A DNA stretch of 57,303 nucleotides, taken from positions 1-57,303 of the forward strand of contig JAGPFZ010000009.1 of assembly GCA_018056245.1 (NCBI GenBank), read 5' to 3'. The position numbers and the translations under genes are program-made. Shown in pieces: positions 35,239 through 45,702 of this stretch (position 1 is its first letter; every line of letters starts with the position of its first letter). A model generated the notes under the pieces. It saw nothing but the letters and a program-made list of their open reading frames with translations. It ran no database searches and was not told the DNA's origin. The DNA is from Bacteroidales bacterium. Lineage in GTDB: Bacteria > Bacteroidota > Bacteroidia > Bacteroidales > VadinHA17.

Positions 35239-37065
35239 ATGAAAATAAAACTTAGAAGTTCTATCTCGACACAGGGAAGGATTATGGCCGGAGCAAGAAG
35301 CCTCTGGCGGGCAAATGGAATGAAGGAAGAGCAATTTGGAAAACCCATATTTGCCGTTGTTAATTCTTTCTCTCAATTAGCTCCAGGTCATGTGCATCTG
35401 CAGAAAGCCGGCGAAATAATAAGAAATCATATCAGAAATCAGGGTTTTTTTGCTGCGGAATTCAATACCATTGCAATTGATGACGGCATTGCAATGGGGC
35501 ATAATGGAATGCTCTACTCTCTCCCGTCTCGTGAACTAATCGCCGACAGTATTGAATATATGATAAATGCTCACATGGTCGATGCCATGATATGTATCAC
35601 TAACTGCGATAAAATCACACCCGGTATGCTGATGGCTGCAATGAGGCTAAATATCCCTACTGTTATTGTATCGGGAGGCCCGATGGAAGCAGGCTTACAT
35701 AACAACACATATATAGATCTTATAGATGCAATGGTTGCCGCTGCCGATAATAATGTAAGCGAAATGGAACTTCTTCAGATTGAAAAATCTGCGTGTCCTA
35801 CTTGCGGCTCATGTTCAGGGATGTTTACAGCAAACTCCATGAACTGCCTCTCCGAAGCAATTGGTCTTGCTCTCCCTGGTAACGGAACGGTGCTCGCTAC
35901 TCATAAAAACAGACACTTGCTTTTTGAAAAAGCTGCTGATACAATCATAAAAAATACAATAAAATATTATTACGATGGAGACGAATCTGTATTACCACGT
36001 TCAATAGCAACAAAAGAAGCGTTTATGAATGCTATGGCACTTGATATTGCTATGGGCGGGTCAACAAACACTGTATTACATCTTCTCGCAATAGCCCGTG
36101 AAGCAGAAGTTGATTTTACCATGAATGACATTGACGGTCTCTCGCGCAAAATACCCAATATCTGTAAAGTGGCACCAAGTTCAAGTTACCATGTACAGGA
36201 TGTAAACCGCGCAGGTGGGATACTTTCTATAATGGGAGAACTTGAAAGAAACAACCTTATAAACTCTACCGTAAAAAGAGTTGATTACCCTTCTCTGCAT
36301 GATGCAATATCTGAATGGGATATCTTGAGTGAAAAAGTGATTCCGCTGGCAATTCAGTTTTATAAAAGTGCCCCTTCGACAGAAAAAAGTTCGGAAGGTG
36401 GTTTCAGTAATTCAATCTATAAAGAATTGGATACAAATCGTCATTCCGGTTGTATCAGAGACATAAATCATGCATACACAAGCGATGGAGGCCTTGCTGT
36501 TTTGTACGGAAATATTGCATCAAAAGGCTGTATTGTAAAAACAGCCGGAGTGGATCAGTCACTTTTTACATTCAGAGGTCAGGCAATAATTTTTGATTCG
36601 CAGGAAGAAGCTGTATCAGGAATACTTGAAGGAAAAGTCAAACCTGGCGATGTTGTGGTGATAAGGTTCGAAGGACCTAAAGGAGGACCAGGAATGCAGG
36701 AAATGCTCTATCCTACTTCTTACCTCAAATCGAAAGGACTTGGTACAAAATGTGCACTGATAACCGACGGACGTTTCTCAGGCGGAACAGCAGGATTATC
36801 AATAGGTCATATTTCTCCTGAAGCCGCCTCAGGCGGCGAAATCGCTCTTCTGCATCAGGGAGATATTATCGACATCAATATCCCTGAAAGAACAATAAAT
36901 GTTTTACTCGATAATGCCGAAATCGAAAGACGCCGGAAACAAGAAGAAGAGAAAGGGCCCGAGGCATGGAAACCGATTTCGAGGGAAAGAAAAATACCTG
37001 CTTCGCTCAGGGCTTATGCAGCACATGTATCCTCAGCCGATATGGGAGCGGTAAGAATAATATAA
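35239..37065 (+). CDS. ilvD: Dihydroxy-acid dehydratase
   Basis: A 608-aa protein dehydrating 2,3-dihydroxy acids to 2-oxo acids in Ile/Val synthesis. Visible: the cluster-binding region [33 protein letters not shown] (Fe-S cysteines) and [13 protein letters not shown]; then VDPSLFTF-type [12 protein letters not shown] and [12 protein letters not shown] with GHISPEAA near the end. Length matches Bacteroidota IlvD. It is the first structural gene after the attenuator, in the order D-B-N-C-leuA. Confidence 0.95.
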   Translation: MKIKLRSSISTQGRIMAGARSLWRANGMKEEQFGKPIFAVVNSFSQLAPGHVHLQKAGEIIRNHIRNQGFFAAEFNTIAIDDGIAMGHNGMLYSLPSRELIADSIEYMINAHMVDAMICITNCDKITPGMLMAAMRLNIPTVIVSGGPMEAGLHNNTYIDLIDAMVAAADNNVSEMELLQIEKSACPTCGSCSGMFTANSMNCLSEAIGLALPGNGTVLATHKNRHLLFEKAADTIIKNTIKYYYDGDESVLPRSIATKEAFMNAMALDIAMGGSTNTVLHLLAIAREAEVDFTMNDIDGLSRKIPNICKVAPSSSYHVQDVNRAGGILSIMGELERNNLINSTVKRVDYPSLHDAISEWDILSEKVIPLAIQFYKSAPSTEKSSEGGFSNSIYKELDTNRHSGCIRDINHAYTSDGGLAVLYGNIASKGCIVKTAGVDQSLFTFRGQAIIFDSQEEAVSGILEGKVKPGDVVVIRFEGPKGGPGMQEMLYPTSYLKSKGLGTKCALITDGRFSGGTAGLSIGHISPEAASGGEIALLHQGDIIDINIPERTINVLLDNAEIERRRKQEEEKGPEAWKPISRERKIPASLRAYAAHVSSADMGAVRII

Positions 37066-37088
37066 GACAAAAGATATAAGACAAAAGA
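37061..37088. repeat. 14-bp perfect tandem duplication between ilvD and ilvB
   Basis: TATAAGACAAAAGA occurs twice in a row (37061-37074, 37075-37088), then TAAAAGATAAAC. It starts within the last codons of ilvD and fills most of the 40-base gap to ilvB. It resembles the other A-rich tandem units at 19174 and 53031. Confidence 0.85.
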
Positions 37089-37105
37089 TAAAAGATAAAC
37101 ATTTT

Positions 37106-38836
37106 ATGTCTGATAAAGAGAAAAAATATTTCGATGGGAATGGTTCTGACCAGATCGCAGGAGCAGAAGCGGTTCTCAGGAGCCTGATAGCTGAAGGTGT
37201 AGATACCATTTTCGGCTATCCGGGCGGTGCAATAATACCAATTTACGACTACCTGTTGAATTTTCAGGATAAAATAAGACATATACTTGCACGCCACGAG
37301 CAGGGAGCAGCACATGCTGCGCAGGCTTACGCAATGGTAACAGGAAAGCCGGGTGTTTGCTTTACAACTTCAGGACCAGGCGCGACAAACCTTATAACAG
37401 GAATTGCCAATGCATATCTCGATTCTGTACCGGTTATTTTCATAACAGCACAGGTCGTTTCCAACCTTATCGGTACCGATGCATTCCAGGAAACAGATAT
37501 AATTGGTATTTCAATGCCAATAACCAAATGGAATTGCCAGGTAAAAAGAGCCGATGATATTCCTTCAGCAATTGCCAGGGCATTTTATATTGCAACTACA
37601 GGCAGGCCAGGTCCTGTTTTGCTCGATATTACAAAAGATGCCCAGACTGAGAAATTGAATTTCAATTACAAAAAATGTACTTACATCAGAAGTTACCATC
37701 CACACAAGCCTTTGAAAACAAAAGAAATTGAATCGGCTGCAATACTTATAAATCATGCTGAAAGACCATTGATTATGGCAGGCCACGGAGTACTAATCTC
37801 TAAAGCTGAAAAAGAGCTCAGAGAGTTTGCTGAAAAAGCAAATATTCCTGTTGCCGTAACACTTCTCGGCCTTTCATGCTTCCCTACTAATCACAAACTT
37901 TATGTCGGGCTGCTCGGGATGCATGGAAATGTAGGCCCAAATAAGCTCACTAACGAGGCAGATTTGATAATAGCTATAGGCATGCGATTCGACGACCGTG
38001 TTACCGGCGATTTAATGAGATATGCACCACAGGCAAAAATTATCCACATAGAAATTGACGAAGCTGAAATAAACAAAAACGTTAATGTAGATATCGAAAT
38101 AAACAATGATGCCGCTGAAGTTCTGAGATATCTTATCCCTCTCGTAAATCAGAATTCACACGAACGATGGATAAGAGAATTCAGGGTGTGCGACAAAATA
38201 GAATATGACACGGTAATAAAGCCGGAAATTAAACCCACATCGGGACCTATTAAAATGGGAGAAGTAGTAAATGCTATATCAGAACTTACACAGGGAAATT
38301 CAATAATTGTGACAGATGTGGGACAAAACCAGATGTCGGTAGCTCGTTATTACAAATTCACAGAACCAAACACCTTTGTCACATCAGGAGGCATGGGAAC
38401 AATGGGTTTCGGACTGCCCGCTTCAATAGGAGCAAAAATAGGAAAACCCGATAAACAGGTGATTGCCTTTCTTGGCGATGGCGGTTTCCAGATGACAATA
38501 CAGGAACTTGGTACTATATTACATTATAAGATACCGGTCAAATTAATAATTCTCAACAACTTTTTCCTCGGCATGGTAAGGCAATGGCAGGATATGTTCT
38601 TCAACAAAAGATATGCATCAACCGAACTTGTAAACCCTGATTTCATTAAAGTCGCCGAAGGATACAACATTTCAGGGAAACGAGTATCAACAAGAGAAGA
38701 ACTTATACCGGCAATAAATACGATGCTCAATTGCGAAGGTGCCTATCTGCTCGAAGTAATGGTAGAAAAGGAAGGCACTGTTCTGCCGATGGTGGAACCT
38801 GGAGATTCAGTATCGGAAGTAAAAATTACAAAATAA
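37106..38836 (+). CDS. ilvB: Acetolactate synthase large subunit (biosynthetic)
   Basis: A 576-aa ThDP enzyme. FGYPGGAIIPIYDYL and HEQGAAHAAQAYA (with the cofactor-activating Glu), the GPGATNLITGIANAYLDSVP motif, and the ThDP-binding GDGGFQMTIQEL...NNFFLGMVRQWQD. It makes acetolactate or acetohydroxybutyrate from pyruvate. It overlaps the start of ilvN by one base (TAATG), as expected for a two-subunit enzyme. Confidence 0.95.
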   Translation: MSDKEKKYFDGNGSDQIAGAEAVLRSLIAEGVDTIFGYPGGAIIPIYDYLLNFQDKIRHILARHEQGAAHAAQAYAMVTGKPGVCFTTSGPGATNLITGIANAYLDSVPVIFITAQVVSNLIGTDAFQETDIIGISMPITKWNCQVKRADDIPSAIARAFYIATTGRPGPVLLDITKDAQTEKLNFNYKKCTYIRSYHPHKPLKTKEIESAAILINHAERPLIMAGHGVLISKAEKELREFAEKANIPVAVTLLGLSCFPTNHKLYVGLLGMHGNVGPNKLTNEADLIIAIGMRFDDRVTGDLMRYAPQAKIIHIEIDEAEINKNVNVDIEINNDAAEVLRYLIPLVNQNSHERWIREFRVCDKIEYDTVIKPEIKPTSGPIKMGEVVNAISELTQGNSIIVTDVGQNQMSVARYYKFTEPNTFVTSGGMGTMGFGLPASIGAKIGKPDKQVIAFLGDGGFQMTIQELGTILHYKIPVKLIILNNFFLGMVRQWQDMFFNKRYASTELVNPDFIKVAEGYNISGKRVSTREELIPAINTMLNCEGAYLLEVMVEKEGTVLPMVEPGDSVSEVKITK

Positions 38837-39402
38837 TGAAAAAAGAATTCACGCTTTCAATTTTTTCAGAGAATCGAATTGGAATTCTCAATCAGATAAC
38901 GATCATTCTGACACGCAGGCAGATTAACATCGAGAGTGTCACCTCTTCAGAATCTGCAGTAAAAGGAATCCAGCTTATAACCCTTGTCGTCAGAACAACA
39001 GACGATATGATAAGAAAAGTCGCACGACAAATAGAAAAAATAATAGATGTAATAAAAGTCTTCGTTCATAACCCTGAAGAAATAGTCTATCAAGAAATTG
39101 CACTATTCAAGGTATCAACAAAATCTCTTCTTACGGGAGACATAATTGACCACCTTGTCAGATCGCATAATATTAGATTTCTTGATATTACTTCCGAATA
39201 CATGGTCATTGAAAAAACCGGACATAAAAATGAAATAATTCGACTTCTTAACGAACTCGAACCTTTCGGCATTCTGCAATATGCCCGATCGGGCAGGGTG
39301 GCAATCACAAAACAGGTAAAAGAGCTGAATGCTTATCTTAAAGAAATAGATGAAATCATTAACAATGAAAATGAAAAAGAAGAATTTGAAATGATTAAAT
39401 AA
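38836..39402 (+). CDS. ilvN: Acetolactate synthase small (regulatory) subunit
   Basis: I start at ATG 38836, which overlaps the ilvB stop by one base (TAATG). This gives the usual ACT-domain N-terminus (MKKEFTLSIFSENRIGILNQ). A longer in-frame start exists inside ilvB but would add a non-homologous tail. The 188-aa protein has an N-terminal ACT domain (1-75, including RQINIESVT) and a C-terminal valine-responsive domain (80-160, ELALFKV-like EIALFKVS and FGILQYARSGRVAI). Confidence 0.92.
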   Translation: MKKEFTLSIFSENRIGILNQITIILTRRQINIESVTSSESAVKGIQLITLVVRTTDDMIRKVARQIEKIIDVIKVFVHNPEEIVYQEIALFKVSTKSLLTGDIIDHLVRSHNIRFLDITSEYMVIEKTGHKNEIIRLLNELEPFGILQYARSGRVAITKQVKELNAYLKEIDEIINNENEKEEFEMIK

Positions 39403-39509
39403 CTAACAAATAATTCCCGGTGTTCAATTTCCCATATTAAAACAGGCTTTTTGACCTGTCGGGAGGTTGAATCAGACCGAGTAATGTAAAACCAATAAAA
39501 CTAATAAAT

Positions 39510-40559
39510 ATGGCAAAAATTGATTTTGGTGGTGTTATCGAAGATGTAGTTACAAGAGAAGAGTTTCCTCTCTCGAAAGCACGCGAAGTGCTTAAAAATG
39601 AACTTATTGCAGTAATAGGCTATGGAGTTCAGGGTCCTGCGCAAGCCCTTAATATGAAAGATAATGGCTTGAATGTTATTGTAGGTCAAGCACCTGAGTT
39701 CAAAAATGACTGGGACAGAGCAGTCTCTGATGGATTTGTTCCTGGAAAAACTCTTTTTCCTATTAACGAAGCTGCTTCCAAAGGAACAATTATCATGTAC
39801 CTCGTTTCCGATGCGGCACAGAGAATACTCTGGCCCGAACTGAAAAAATGCCTCAAAAAGGGTGATGCTCTATATTTCTCACACGGCTTTTCAATAACTT
39901 ACAAGGAGCAAACCGGAGTTATACCTCCTCCGGATATTGATGTTATTCTTGTCGCTCCTAAAGGCTCAGGAACAAGCGTGCGTCGCAATTTCCTTGCCGG
40001 AACAGGTATAAACTCGAGTTATTCTGTTTACCAGGATTATACGGGGAAAGCCACTGAAAGAGTGCTGGCACTCGGTATTGCCATAGGCTCGGGTTATCTT
40101 TTCCCAACAACTTTCGAAAAAGAAGTCTATAGTGACCTTACCGGAGAACGCGGCGTACTTATGGGCGCACTTGCAGGAATTATGGATGCACAATATCAAG
40201 TACTTAGAGAGAACGGACACTCACCTTCAGAAGCTTTCAATGAAACAGTGGAAGAGCTTACACAAAGTCTAATCCGACTTGTTGATGAAAAAGGTATGGA
40301 TTATATGTATGCAAACTGTAGTGCAACTGCTCAGCGGGGTGCTCTCGACTGGAGGCCAAGATTCAGGGACGCTGTCCTGCCTGTGTTCAAAGAGCTGTAT
40401 GAAAAGGTGAAAACAGGAAAAGAAACGGAAAGAGTTATACAGGCACTGAGTAATTCGAATTATAAAGATATTCTCGATGCCGAACTGAAAGAACTACGGG
40501 ATTCCGAAATGTGGAAAGCAGGAGCTGCCGTAAGGAAATTAAGACCCGGTAATAAATAA
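39510..40559 (+). CDS. ilvC: Ketol-acid reductoisomerase
   Basis: A 349-aa protein with the Rossmann motif AVIGYGVQGPAQALNMKDNG, LVAPKGSGTSVRR, and the metal-binding DLTGERGVLMGALAGI and VEELTQSLIRLVDEKGMDYM. It converts acetohydroxy acids to dihydroxy acids. It is the class I length (about 330-350). It sits 107 bases after ilvN with no clear promoter, so it is read from the operon. Confidence 0.95.
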   Translation: MAKIDFGGVIEDVVTREEFPLSKAREVLKNELIAVIGYGVQGPAQALNMKDNGLNVIVGQAPEFKNDWDRAVSDGFVPGKTLFPINEAASKGTIIMYLVSDAAQRILWPELKKCLKKGDALYFSHGFSITYKEQTGVIPPPDIDVILVAPKGSGTSVRRNFLAGTGINSSYSVYQDYTGKATERVLALGIAIGSGYLFPTTFEKEVYSDLTGERGVLMGALAGIMDAQYQVLRENGHSPSEAFNETVEELTQSLIRLVDEKGMDYMYANCSATAQRGALDWRPRFRDAVLPVFKELYEKVKTGKETERVIQALSNSNYKDILDAELKELRDSEMWKAGAAVRKLRPGNK

Positions 40560-40571
40560 ATATAAAAGATA

Positions 40572-42065
40572 ATGGAAGAGAAAATAATTATTTTCGATAC
40601 CACACTGCGCGATGGTGAGCAAGTTCCTGGTTGCCAGCTCAATACTATAGAAAAAATTCAGGTGGCAAAAGCTCTTGAAGAACTTGGCGTTGATGTTATC
40701 GAAGCCGGCTTTCCTGTTTCCAGCCCGGGTGATTTTAACTCAGTGGTCGAAATATCCAAGTCAATATCAGAACCAATTATCTGTGCACTTACCCGAGCAG
40801 TGAAAAAAGACATTGAGGTGGCTGCTGAATCCCTTCAGTATGCAAAACGCAAAAGAATTCATACCGGAATCGGAGTCTCTCCTTATCATATCGAATACAA
40901 ACTTAAAACAACACCCGATGAAATAATCAAAAGAGCATCAGATGCTGTCAGATATGCAAGGAAATTCGTTGATGATGTCGAATTCTATGCTGAAGATGCA
41001 GGAAGGACTGATAACGAATATCTTGCGAAAGTGATCGAAACAGTAATAGATGCAGGTGCCACTGTAGTAAATATACCGGATACAACGGGATATTGCCTCC
41101 CTGTTGAATACAGCGAAAAAATCAAATATCTAAAGGACAATGTCCCAAACATAGATAAGGCCGTCATTTCCACCCACTGTCATAACGACCTCGGAATGGC
41201 AACTGCAAATACAATCATGGGAATCCTGAACGGAGCACGTCAAGTTGAAGTTACAATAAACGGCGTGGGCGAAAGAGCAGGCAATACATCCCTCGAAGAG
41301 GTTGTAATGACGTTGAAAAGCCACAAAAATCTAAACTTTGTGACCGGCATCAACACCCAGCTTATCTACAAAACCAGCCGTCTTATCTCAACCCTGATGA
41401 ATATGCCCATCCAGGCAAACAAGGCAATTGTCGGACGTAATGCATTCGCACACTCTTCGGGAATTCACCAGGACGGCGTACTGAAGAAAAGAGAAAATTA
41501 CGAAATTATCAATCCTGTTGAGGTCGGTGTGAGAGAATCGTCTATCATCCTTTCGGCACGCAGCGGACGGGCAGCTCTTAACCACAGACTCGAACTTCTC
41601 GGATACAAATTCAACAAGGAAGAGCTTGATAATATATATTACCGTTTCCTTAAACTGGCCGACAGGAAGAAAATAGTAAATGACGATGATATTAGAATAC
41701 TTGTCGGTGAGGTGGCCCAGGGTGAAAAACCTCTCCGACTCGAACATCTTCAAGTATCATGTGGTAAATCATTAATCCCTGTTGCTGTCGTTGGCCTCTG
41801 GATAAATGGAGAAATTCACACTGCAACTGCAACTGGAAATGGTCCCATAGATTCTGCATTTACTGCGGTACGACAGCTTATTAATAAAACGATACATCTC
41901 GAAGAATTTCTTATTCAGGCAATTACAAGAGGTAGCGACGATATCGGAAAAGTACATATACAAATTGAACATCAAGGGAAAATATATTACGGATTCTCTG
42001 CTAACACCGATATCATTACAGCCTCGGTTGAAGCTTTAATTGATGCAATAGCTAAAATTAAGTAA
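40572..42065 (+). CDS. leuA: 2-isopropylmalate synthase
   Basis: A 497-aa enzyme: [19 protein letters not shown] at the N-terminus, [12 protein letters not shown] (metal His), [17 protein letters not shown], and [16 protein letters not shown], followed by the leucine-regulatory domain (about 395-497). It joins acetyl-CoA and 2-oxoisovalerate, the first leucine step. It starts 12 bases after ilvC. Confidence 0.95.
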   Translation: MEEKIIIFDTTLRDGEQVPGCQLNTIEKIQVAKALEELGVDVIEAGFPVSSPGDFNSVVEISKSISEPIICALTRAVKKDIEVAAESLQYAKRKRIHTGIGVSPYHIEYKLKTTPDEIIKRASDAVRYARKFVDDVEFYAEDAGRTDNEYLAKVIETVIDAGATVVNIPDTTGYCLPVEYSEKIKYLKDNVPNIDKAVISTHCHNDLGMATANTIMGILNGARQVEVTINGVGERAGNTSLEEVVMTLKSHKNLNFVTGINTQLIYKTSRLISTLMNMPIQANKAIVGRNAFAHSSGIHQDGVLKKRENYEIINPVEVGVRESSIILSARSGRAALNHRLELLGYKFNKEELDNIYYRFLKLADRKKIVNDDDIRILVGEVAQGEKPLRLEHLQVSCGKSLIPVAVVGLWINGEIHTATATGNGPIDSAFTAVRQLINKTIHLEEFLIQAITRGSDDIGKVHIQIEHQGKIYYGFSANTDIITASVEALIDAIAKIK

Positions 42066-42078
42066 AATATTTTCATTT

Positions 42079-43476
42079 ATGAGTTCAAGAACTCTTTTTG
42101 ACAAAATATGGGATAATCACATCGTCTATTCAATCGAAGGTGGACCCGATGTCCTCTATATCGATACGCATTACATTCACGAAGTGACCAGCCCACAGGC
42201 TTTTAACGGACTGAGAAATAGAGGTATAAAAGTGTTTCGACCTGAAAGAACTATCGCAACTGTCGATCATAATATTCCTACAAAAGATCAGCACCTGCCA
42301 ATACGAGATGAAATTTCAAGAAACCAGGTCGAAACTCTCGAGAAAAACTGCAGGGAGTTCGGGATAACGTTTTTCGGAATGCAACATCCCAATAATGGAA
42401 TCGTCCATGTTATTGGTCCAGAACTTGGTTTTACTCGACCAGGTATGACGATAGTATGCGGCGACAGCCACACATCAACCCATGGCGCTTTCGGTTCAAT
42501 TGCTTTCGGAATCGGCACTTCAGAAGTGGAAATGGTGCTTGCTTCCCAATGCATCCTCCAAAACCGACCTCGTGTGATGAGAATAAGTGTAAATGGTACA
42601 CTTCCACATGGAGTCACTGCTAAAGACATAATAATGTTTATCATCTCCCGCCTTTCCTCCGGCGGAGCCACAGGCTATTTTATAGAATATGCCGGGTCGG
42701 CTATAGAAAGCCTCAGTATGGAAGGCAGAATGACTGTGTGTAATATGAGTATCGAAATGGGAGCACGTGGAGGTCTTATCGCACCCGATAAAAAAACGAT
42801 CGAATACATTAAAAAAAGTTCAAAAATATCAGGTATTGAAACCACAGAAAATGAAATCAGAAATTGGGAAAATCTTAAATCAGACCATGAAGCCAATTTT
42901 GATAGGGAAGTGGAATTTGACGCAGGCGAAATAAAACCTATGATTACATTTGGAACAAACCCAGGAATGGCAATATCAGTTGATGCTATTATCCCTGAAC
43001 CTCCCGAAAATGAAAAAGAAGCAATATCATTCATGAAAGCTCTTGAATATATGGGCTTTAAACCAGGCATGAAACTCGAAGGTCATAAGATAGATTATGT
43101 TTTCCTCGGTAGTTGTACCAATGGACGTATTGAGGATTTCAGAGCATTTGCCTCGATTATCAAAGGAAGAAAAAAATCTCCCGATGTAACTGCATTGATA
43201 GTCCCGGGTTCAAAAAGAGTTGAAGCTCAAATTTTCGAAGAAGGCCTTGATAAAATATACAGAGAAGCCGGTTTTGAAATACGCCAACCCGGATGTTCAT
43301 CATGCCTTGCGATGAACGATGATAAAATACCTGCAGGAAAATATTCTGTTTCAACTTCAAACAGAAATTTTGAGGGCAGGCAGGGCCCGGGCGCCAGAAC
43401 AATACTTGCAAGCCCTCTTACTGCAGCCGCATGCGCCATAACCGGTGAAATAACCGATCCACGAAATTTCTTATAA
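42079..43476 (+). CDS. leuC: 3-isopropylmalate dehydratase large subunit
   Basis: A 465-aa aconitase-superfamily protein. [38 protein letters not shown], and the iron-sulfur cysteines in [12 protein letters not shown] and [10 protein letters not shown]. It pairs with LeuD, which starts 19 bases downstream. It can also hydrate citramalate, which matters given the second LeuA-type gene. Confidence 0.95.
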   Translation: MSSRTLFDKIWDNHIVYSIEGGPDVLYIDTHYIHEVTSPQAFNGLRNRGIKVFRPERTIATVDHNIPTKDQHLPIRDEISRNQVETLEKNCREFGITFFGMQHPNNGIVHVIGPELGFTRPGMTIVCGDSHTSTHGAFGSIAFGIGTSEVEMVLASQCILQNRPRVMRISVNGTLPHGVTAKDIIMFIISRLSSGGATGYFIEYAGSAIESLSMEGRMTVCNMSIEMGARGGLIAPDKKTIEYIKKSSKISGIETTENEIRNWENLKSDHEANFDREVEFDAGEIKPMITFGTNPGMAISVDAIIPEPPENEKEAISFMKALEYMGFKPGMKLEGHKIDYVFLGSCTNGRIEDFRAFASIIKGRKKSPDVTALIVPGSKRVEAQIFEEGLDKIYREAGFEIRQPGCSSCLAMNDDKIPAGKYSVSTSNRNFEGRQGPGARTILASPLTAAACAITGEITDPRNFL

Positions 43477-43495
43477 CAATTTTAATCAGAAAACA

Positions 43496-44095
43496 ATGCC
43501 AGGAGTAAAATTTACAACACTCGAATCAACATGCGTGCCTCTTCCGGTTGAAAACATTGATACAGACCAGATAATTCCAGCAAGATATCTGAGCGCCACT
43601 TCCAGAGAAGGTTTCGGTGAAAAACTATTCTACGACTGGCGCTACGACAGAGATGGAAAACCTGTAATGAGCTTCGTCCTTAATAACCCTCTTTATTCAG
43701 GTTCCATTCTTGTGGCAGGAAGGAATTTCGGATGCGGTTCAAGTCGTGAACATGCCGTATGGGCATTATACGATTACGGCTTCAGAACAGTAATATCGAG
43801 TTTTTTTGCCGATATCTTCAAAAACAATGCCCTTAACAACGGACTCCTTCCAATTGTCATTCCAAATGAAGATCTCGAAAATCTCTTTATGCTCATTCAA
43901 AAAGACCCGGGTATGAAAGTGAAAATAAGTCTAGATCATCAACTACTCGAGATACCGAAAATTGGAAAGGCAATCAGATTCGACATAAATCCTTATAAGA
44001 AAGAGTGCCTGCTAAAAGGCCTCGACGATATTGACTACCTGCTCAGATTAAAAGATAAGATTGAAGAATTTGAAAGAAATCGGCTACGAAAATGA
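43496..44095 (+). CDS. leuD: 3-isopropylmalate dehydratase small subunit
   Basis: A 199-aa protein with the small-subunit swivel pattern NIDTDQIIPARYL, GRNFGCGSSREHAVWAL and the FKNNALNNGLLPI region. Its stop overlaps the ATG of the next gene (ATGA at 44092-44095), so the two are translated together. Confidence 0.95.
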   Translation: MPGVKFTTLESTCVPLPVENIDTDQIIPARYLSATSREGFGEKLFYDWRYDRDGKPVMSFVLNNPLYSGSILVAGRNFGCGSSREHAVWALYDYGFRTVISSFFADIFKNNALNNGLLPIVIPNEDLENLFMLIQKDPGMKVKISLDHQLLEIPKIGKAIRFDINPYKKECLLKGLDDIDYLLRLKDKIEEFERNRLRK

Positions 44096-45648
44096 AAATA
44101 GAAATCATGGATACTACCCTGCGCGATGGGGAGCAAATGCAGGGTGTATCTTATACGCCGTTTGAAAAGCTACATATTGCCTCTCTCCTTCTGAAGGACT
44201 TGCAAGTCGATCGCATTGAAATTGCATCGGCACGGGTCTCAAAGGGCGAATTCGAAGCTGCCTGTAAAATTGCAGAATGGGCAGCACAAAACGACATGTT
44301 ACAGAAAGTGGAAGTGCTCGGCTTTGTTGACGGTGATATTTCTCTCAAATGGATAAAAAAAGCCGGCTTAAAAGTGGTAAACCTCCTCTCCAAAGGTTCA
44401 TTGAGACATCTCAAAGAGCAACTCCGCAAAACACCTGAGCAGCATGTCGAAGATATCAGACAGGTTATTAAAATAGCCGGGGAAATGGGTATCTCGGTTA
44501 ATATTTATTTTGAAGACTGGTCAAACGGAATGATTCATTCACCCGACTACGTCCATTTTATAATGCAATCGCTCAAAAATGAAAATGTGCTCAGATTCAT
44601 GCTTCCCGACACCCTGGGAATACTGAATCCTGACCAGACTTACGAGTTTTGTTCAATAATGATAAAAAAGTATCCAGGCCTCCATTTTGATTTCCACCCG
44701 CACAACGACTACGACCTTGCAGTTGCAAATGTCTTTGCTGCCCTTAAGGCCGGCATAAAAGGAATACATACCACTGTGAACGGACTTGGAGAACGCGCCG
44801 GTAATGCACCTCTTTCAAGCATCGTTGCAATTATTAAAGACCAGCTTGGACTCGAAACAAATATTAACGAATCAGCTATCACAAAAGTGAGCCAGGTAGT
44901 CGAATCATATAGCGGAATAAGAATCCCTGAGAATAAACCCGTGATCGGTGAAAACGTATTCACGCAAACTTCCGGCATTCATGCCGACGGCGATAGCAAG
45001 GCAAATCTCTATTATAATAACATTCTGCCAGAACGCTTCGGAAGAAAAAGAAAATACGCTCTCGGAAAGCTCTCAGGAAAAGCAACTATAAGAAAGAACC
45101 TCGAAGAACTCGGATTTAACCTTCCACCTGAATCAATCGAACGCGTAACACGACGAGTTATAGAACTTGGCGACAAAAAGGAAAGCGTAACAATAGAAGA
45201 CCTTCCTTTTATCATTTCTGATGCACTCGGTGATGATAAAATAAATAATTACAAAGTAAGGATAATAAACTATTCACTTGCAACTTCCCATGGCATCAGG
45301 CCTGCAGCAGGAGTTTTGATAGAAATTGAGGGACAGCCTTATGAAGAAACATCTTTCGGCGATGGCCAGTACGATGCCTTCATGAAAGCCTTGAGGAAAA
45401 TATATGAACGGATAGGAAAAGAGCTGCCAATACTTACTGATTATAAAGTTTCAATACCTCCCGGCGGCAGAACCGACGCTCTGGTTGAAACAATTATTTC
45501 ATGGAATTACAGAGGAATGGGATTCAGAACAAAAGGCCTCGATGCCGATCAGGTTGCATCTGCAATAAAGGCTACGGAAAAAATGCTTAACATTATCGAA
45601 AATCCCGAATCAAACAAAAAATTCATGATTCCTTTTTTCGATAAATAA
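44092..45648 (+). CDS. cimA: LeuA-family synthase, probable (R)-citramalate synthase
   Basis: A 518-aa HMGL-like enzyme: [76 protein letters not shown], and a C-terminal regulatory domain (about 395-500). It is clearly distinct from the leuA of the same operon. Reasons to call it citramalate synthase: it is a second synthase with only one leuCDB set, ilvA is absent here, and the IHADGDSKANLY loop differs from the [12 protein letters not shown] of LeuA. It would condense pyruvate with acetyl-CoA and feed isoleucine through LeuCD and LeuB. A second isopropylmalate synthase is the alternative. Confidence 0.75.
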   Translation: MKIEIMDTTLRDGEQMQGVSYTPFEKLHIASLLLKDLQVDRIEIASARVSKGEFEAACKIAEWAAQNDMLQKVEVLGFVDGDISLKWIKKAGLKVVNLLSKGSLRHLKEQLRKTPEQHVEDIRQVIKIAGEMGISVNIYFEDWSNGMIHSPDYVHFIMQSLKNENVLRFMLPDTLGILNPDQTYEFCSIMIKKYPGLHFDFHPHNDYDLAVANVFAALKAGIKGIHTTVNGLGERAGNAPLSSIVAIIKDQLGLETNINESAITKVSQVVESYSGIRIPENKPVIGENVFTQTSGIHADGDSKANLYYNNILPERFGRKRKYALGKLSGKATIRKNLEELGFNLPPESIERVTRRVIELGDKKESVTIEDLPFIISDALGDDKINNYKVRIINYSLATSHGIRPAAGVLIEIEGQPYEETSFGDGQYDAFMKALRKIYERIGKELPILTDYKVSIPPGGRTDALVETIISWNYRGMGFRTKGLDADQVASAIKATEKMLNIIENPESNKKFMIPFFDK

Positions 45649-45702
45649 TAATAAGGGAAAAATCATTTCTTTTAAACAATAAAATCAAATAATAATAAAT
45701 TC

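Noticed and set aside
38731-38835. An extended start for ilvN inside ilvB.
   Set aside because: The upstream codons overlap ilvB in another frame and show no ACT-domain similarity; ATG 38836 gives the normal N-terminus.
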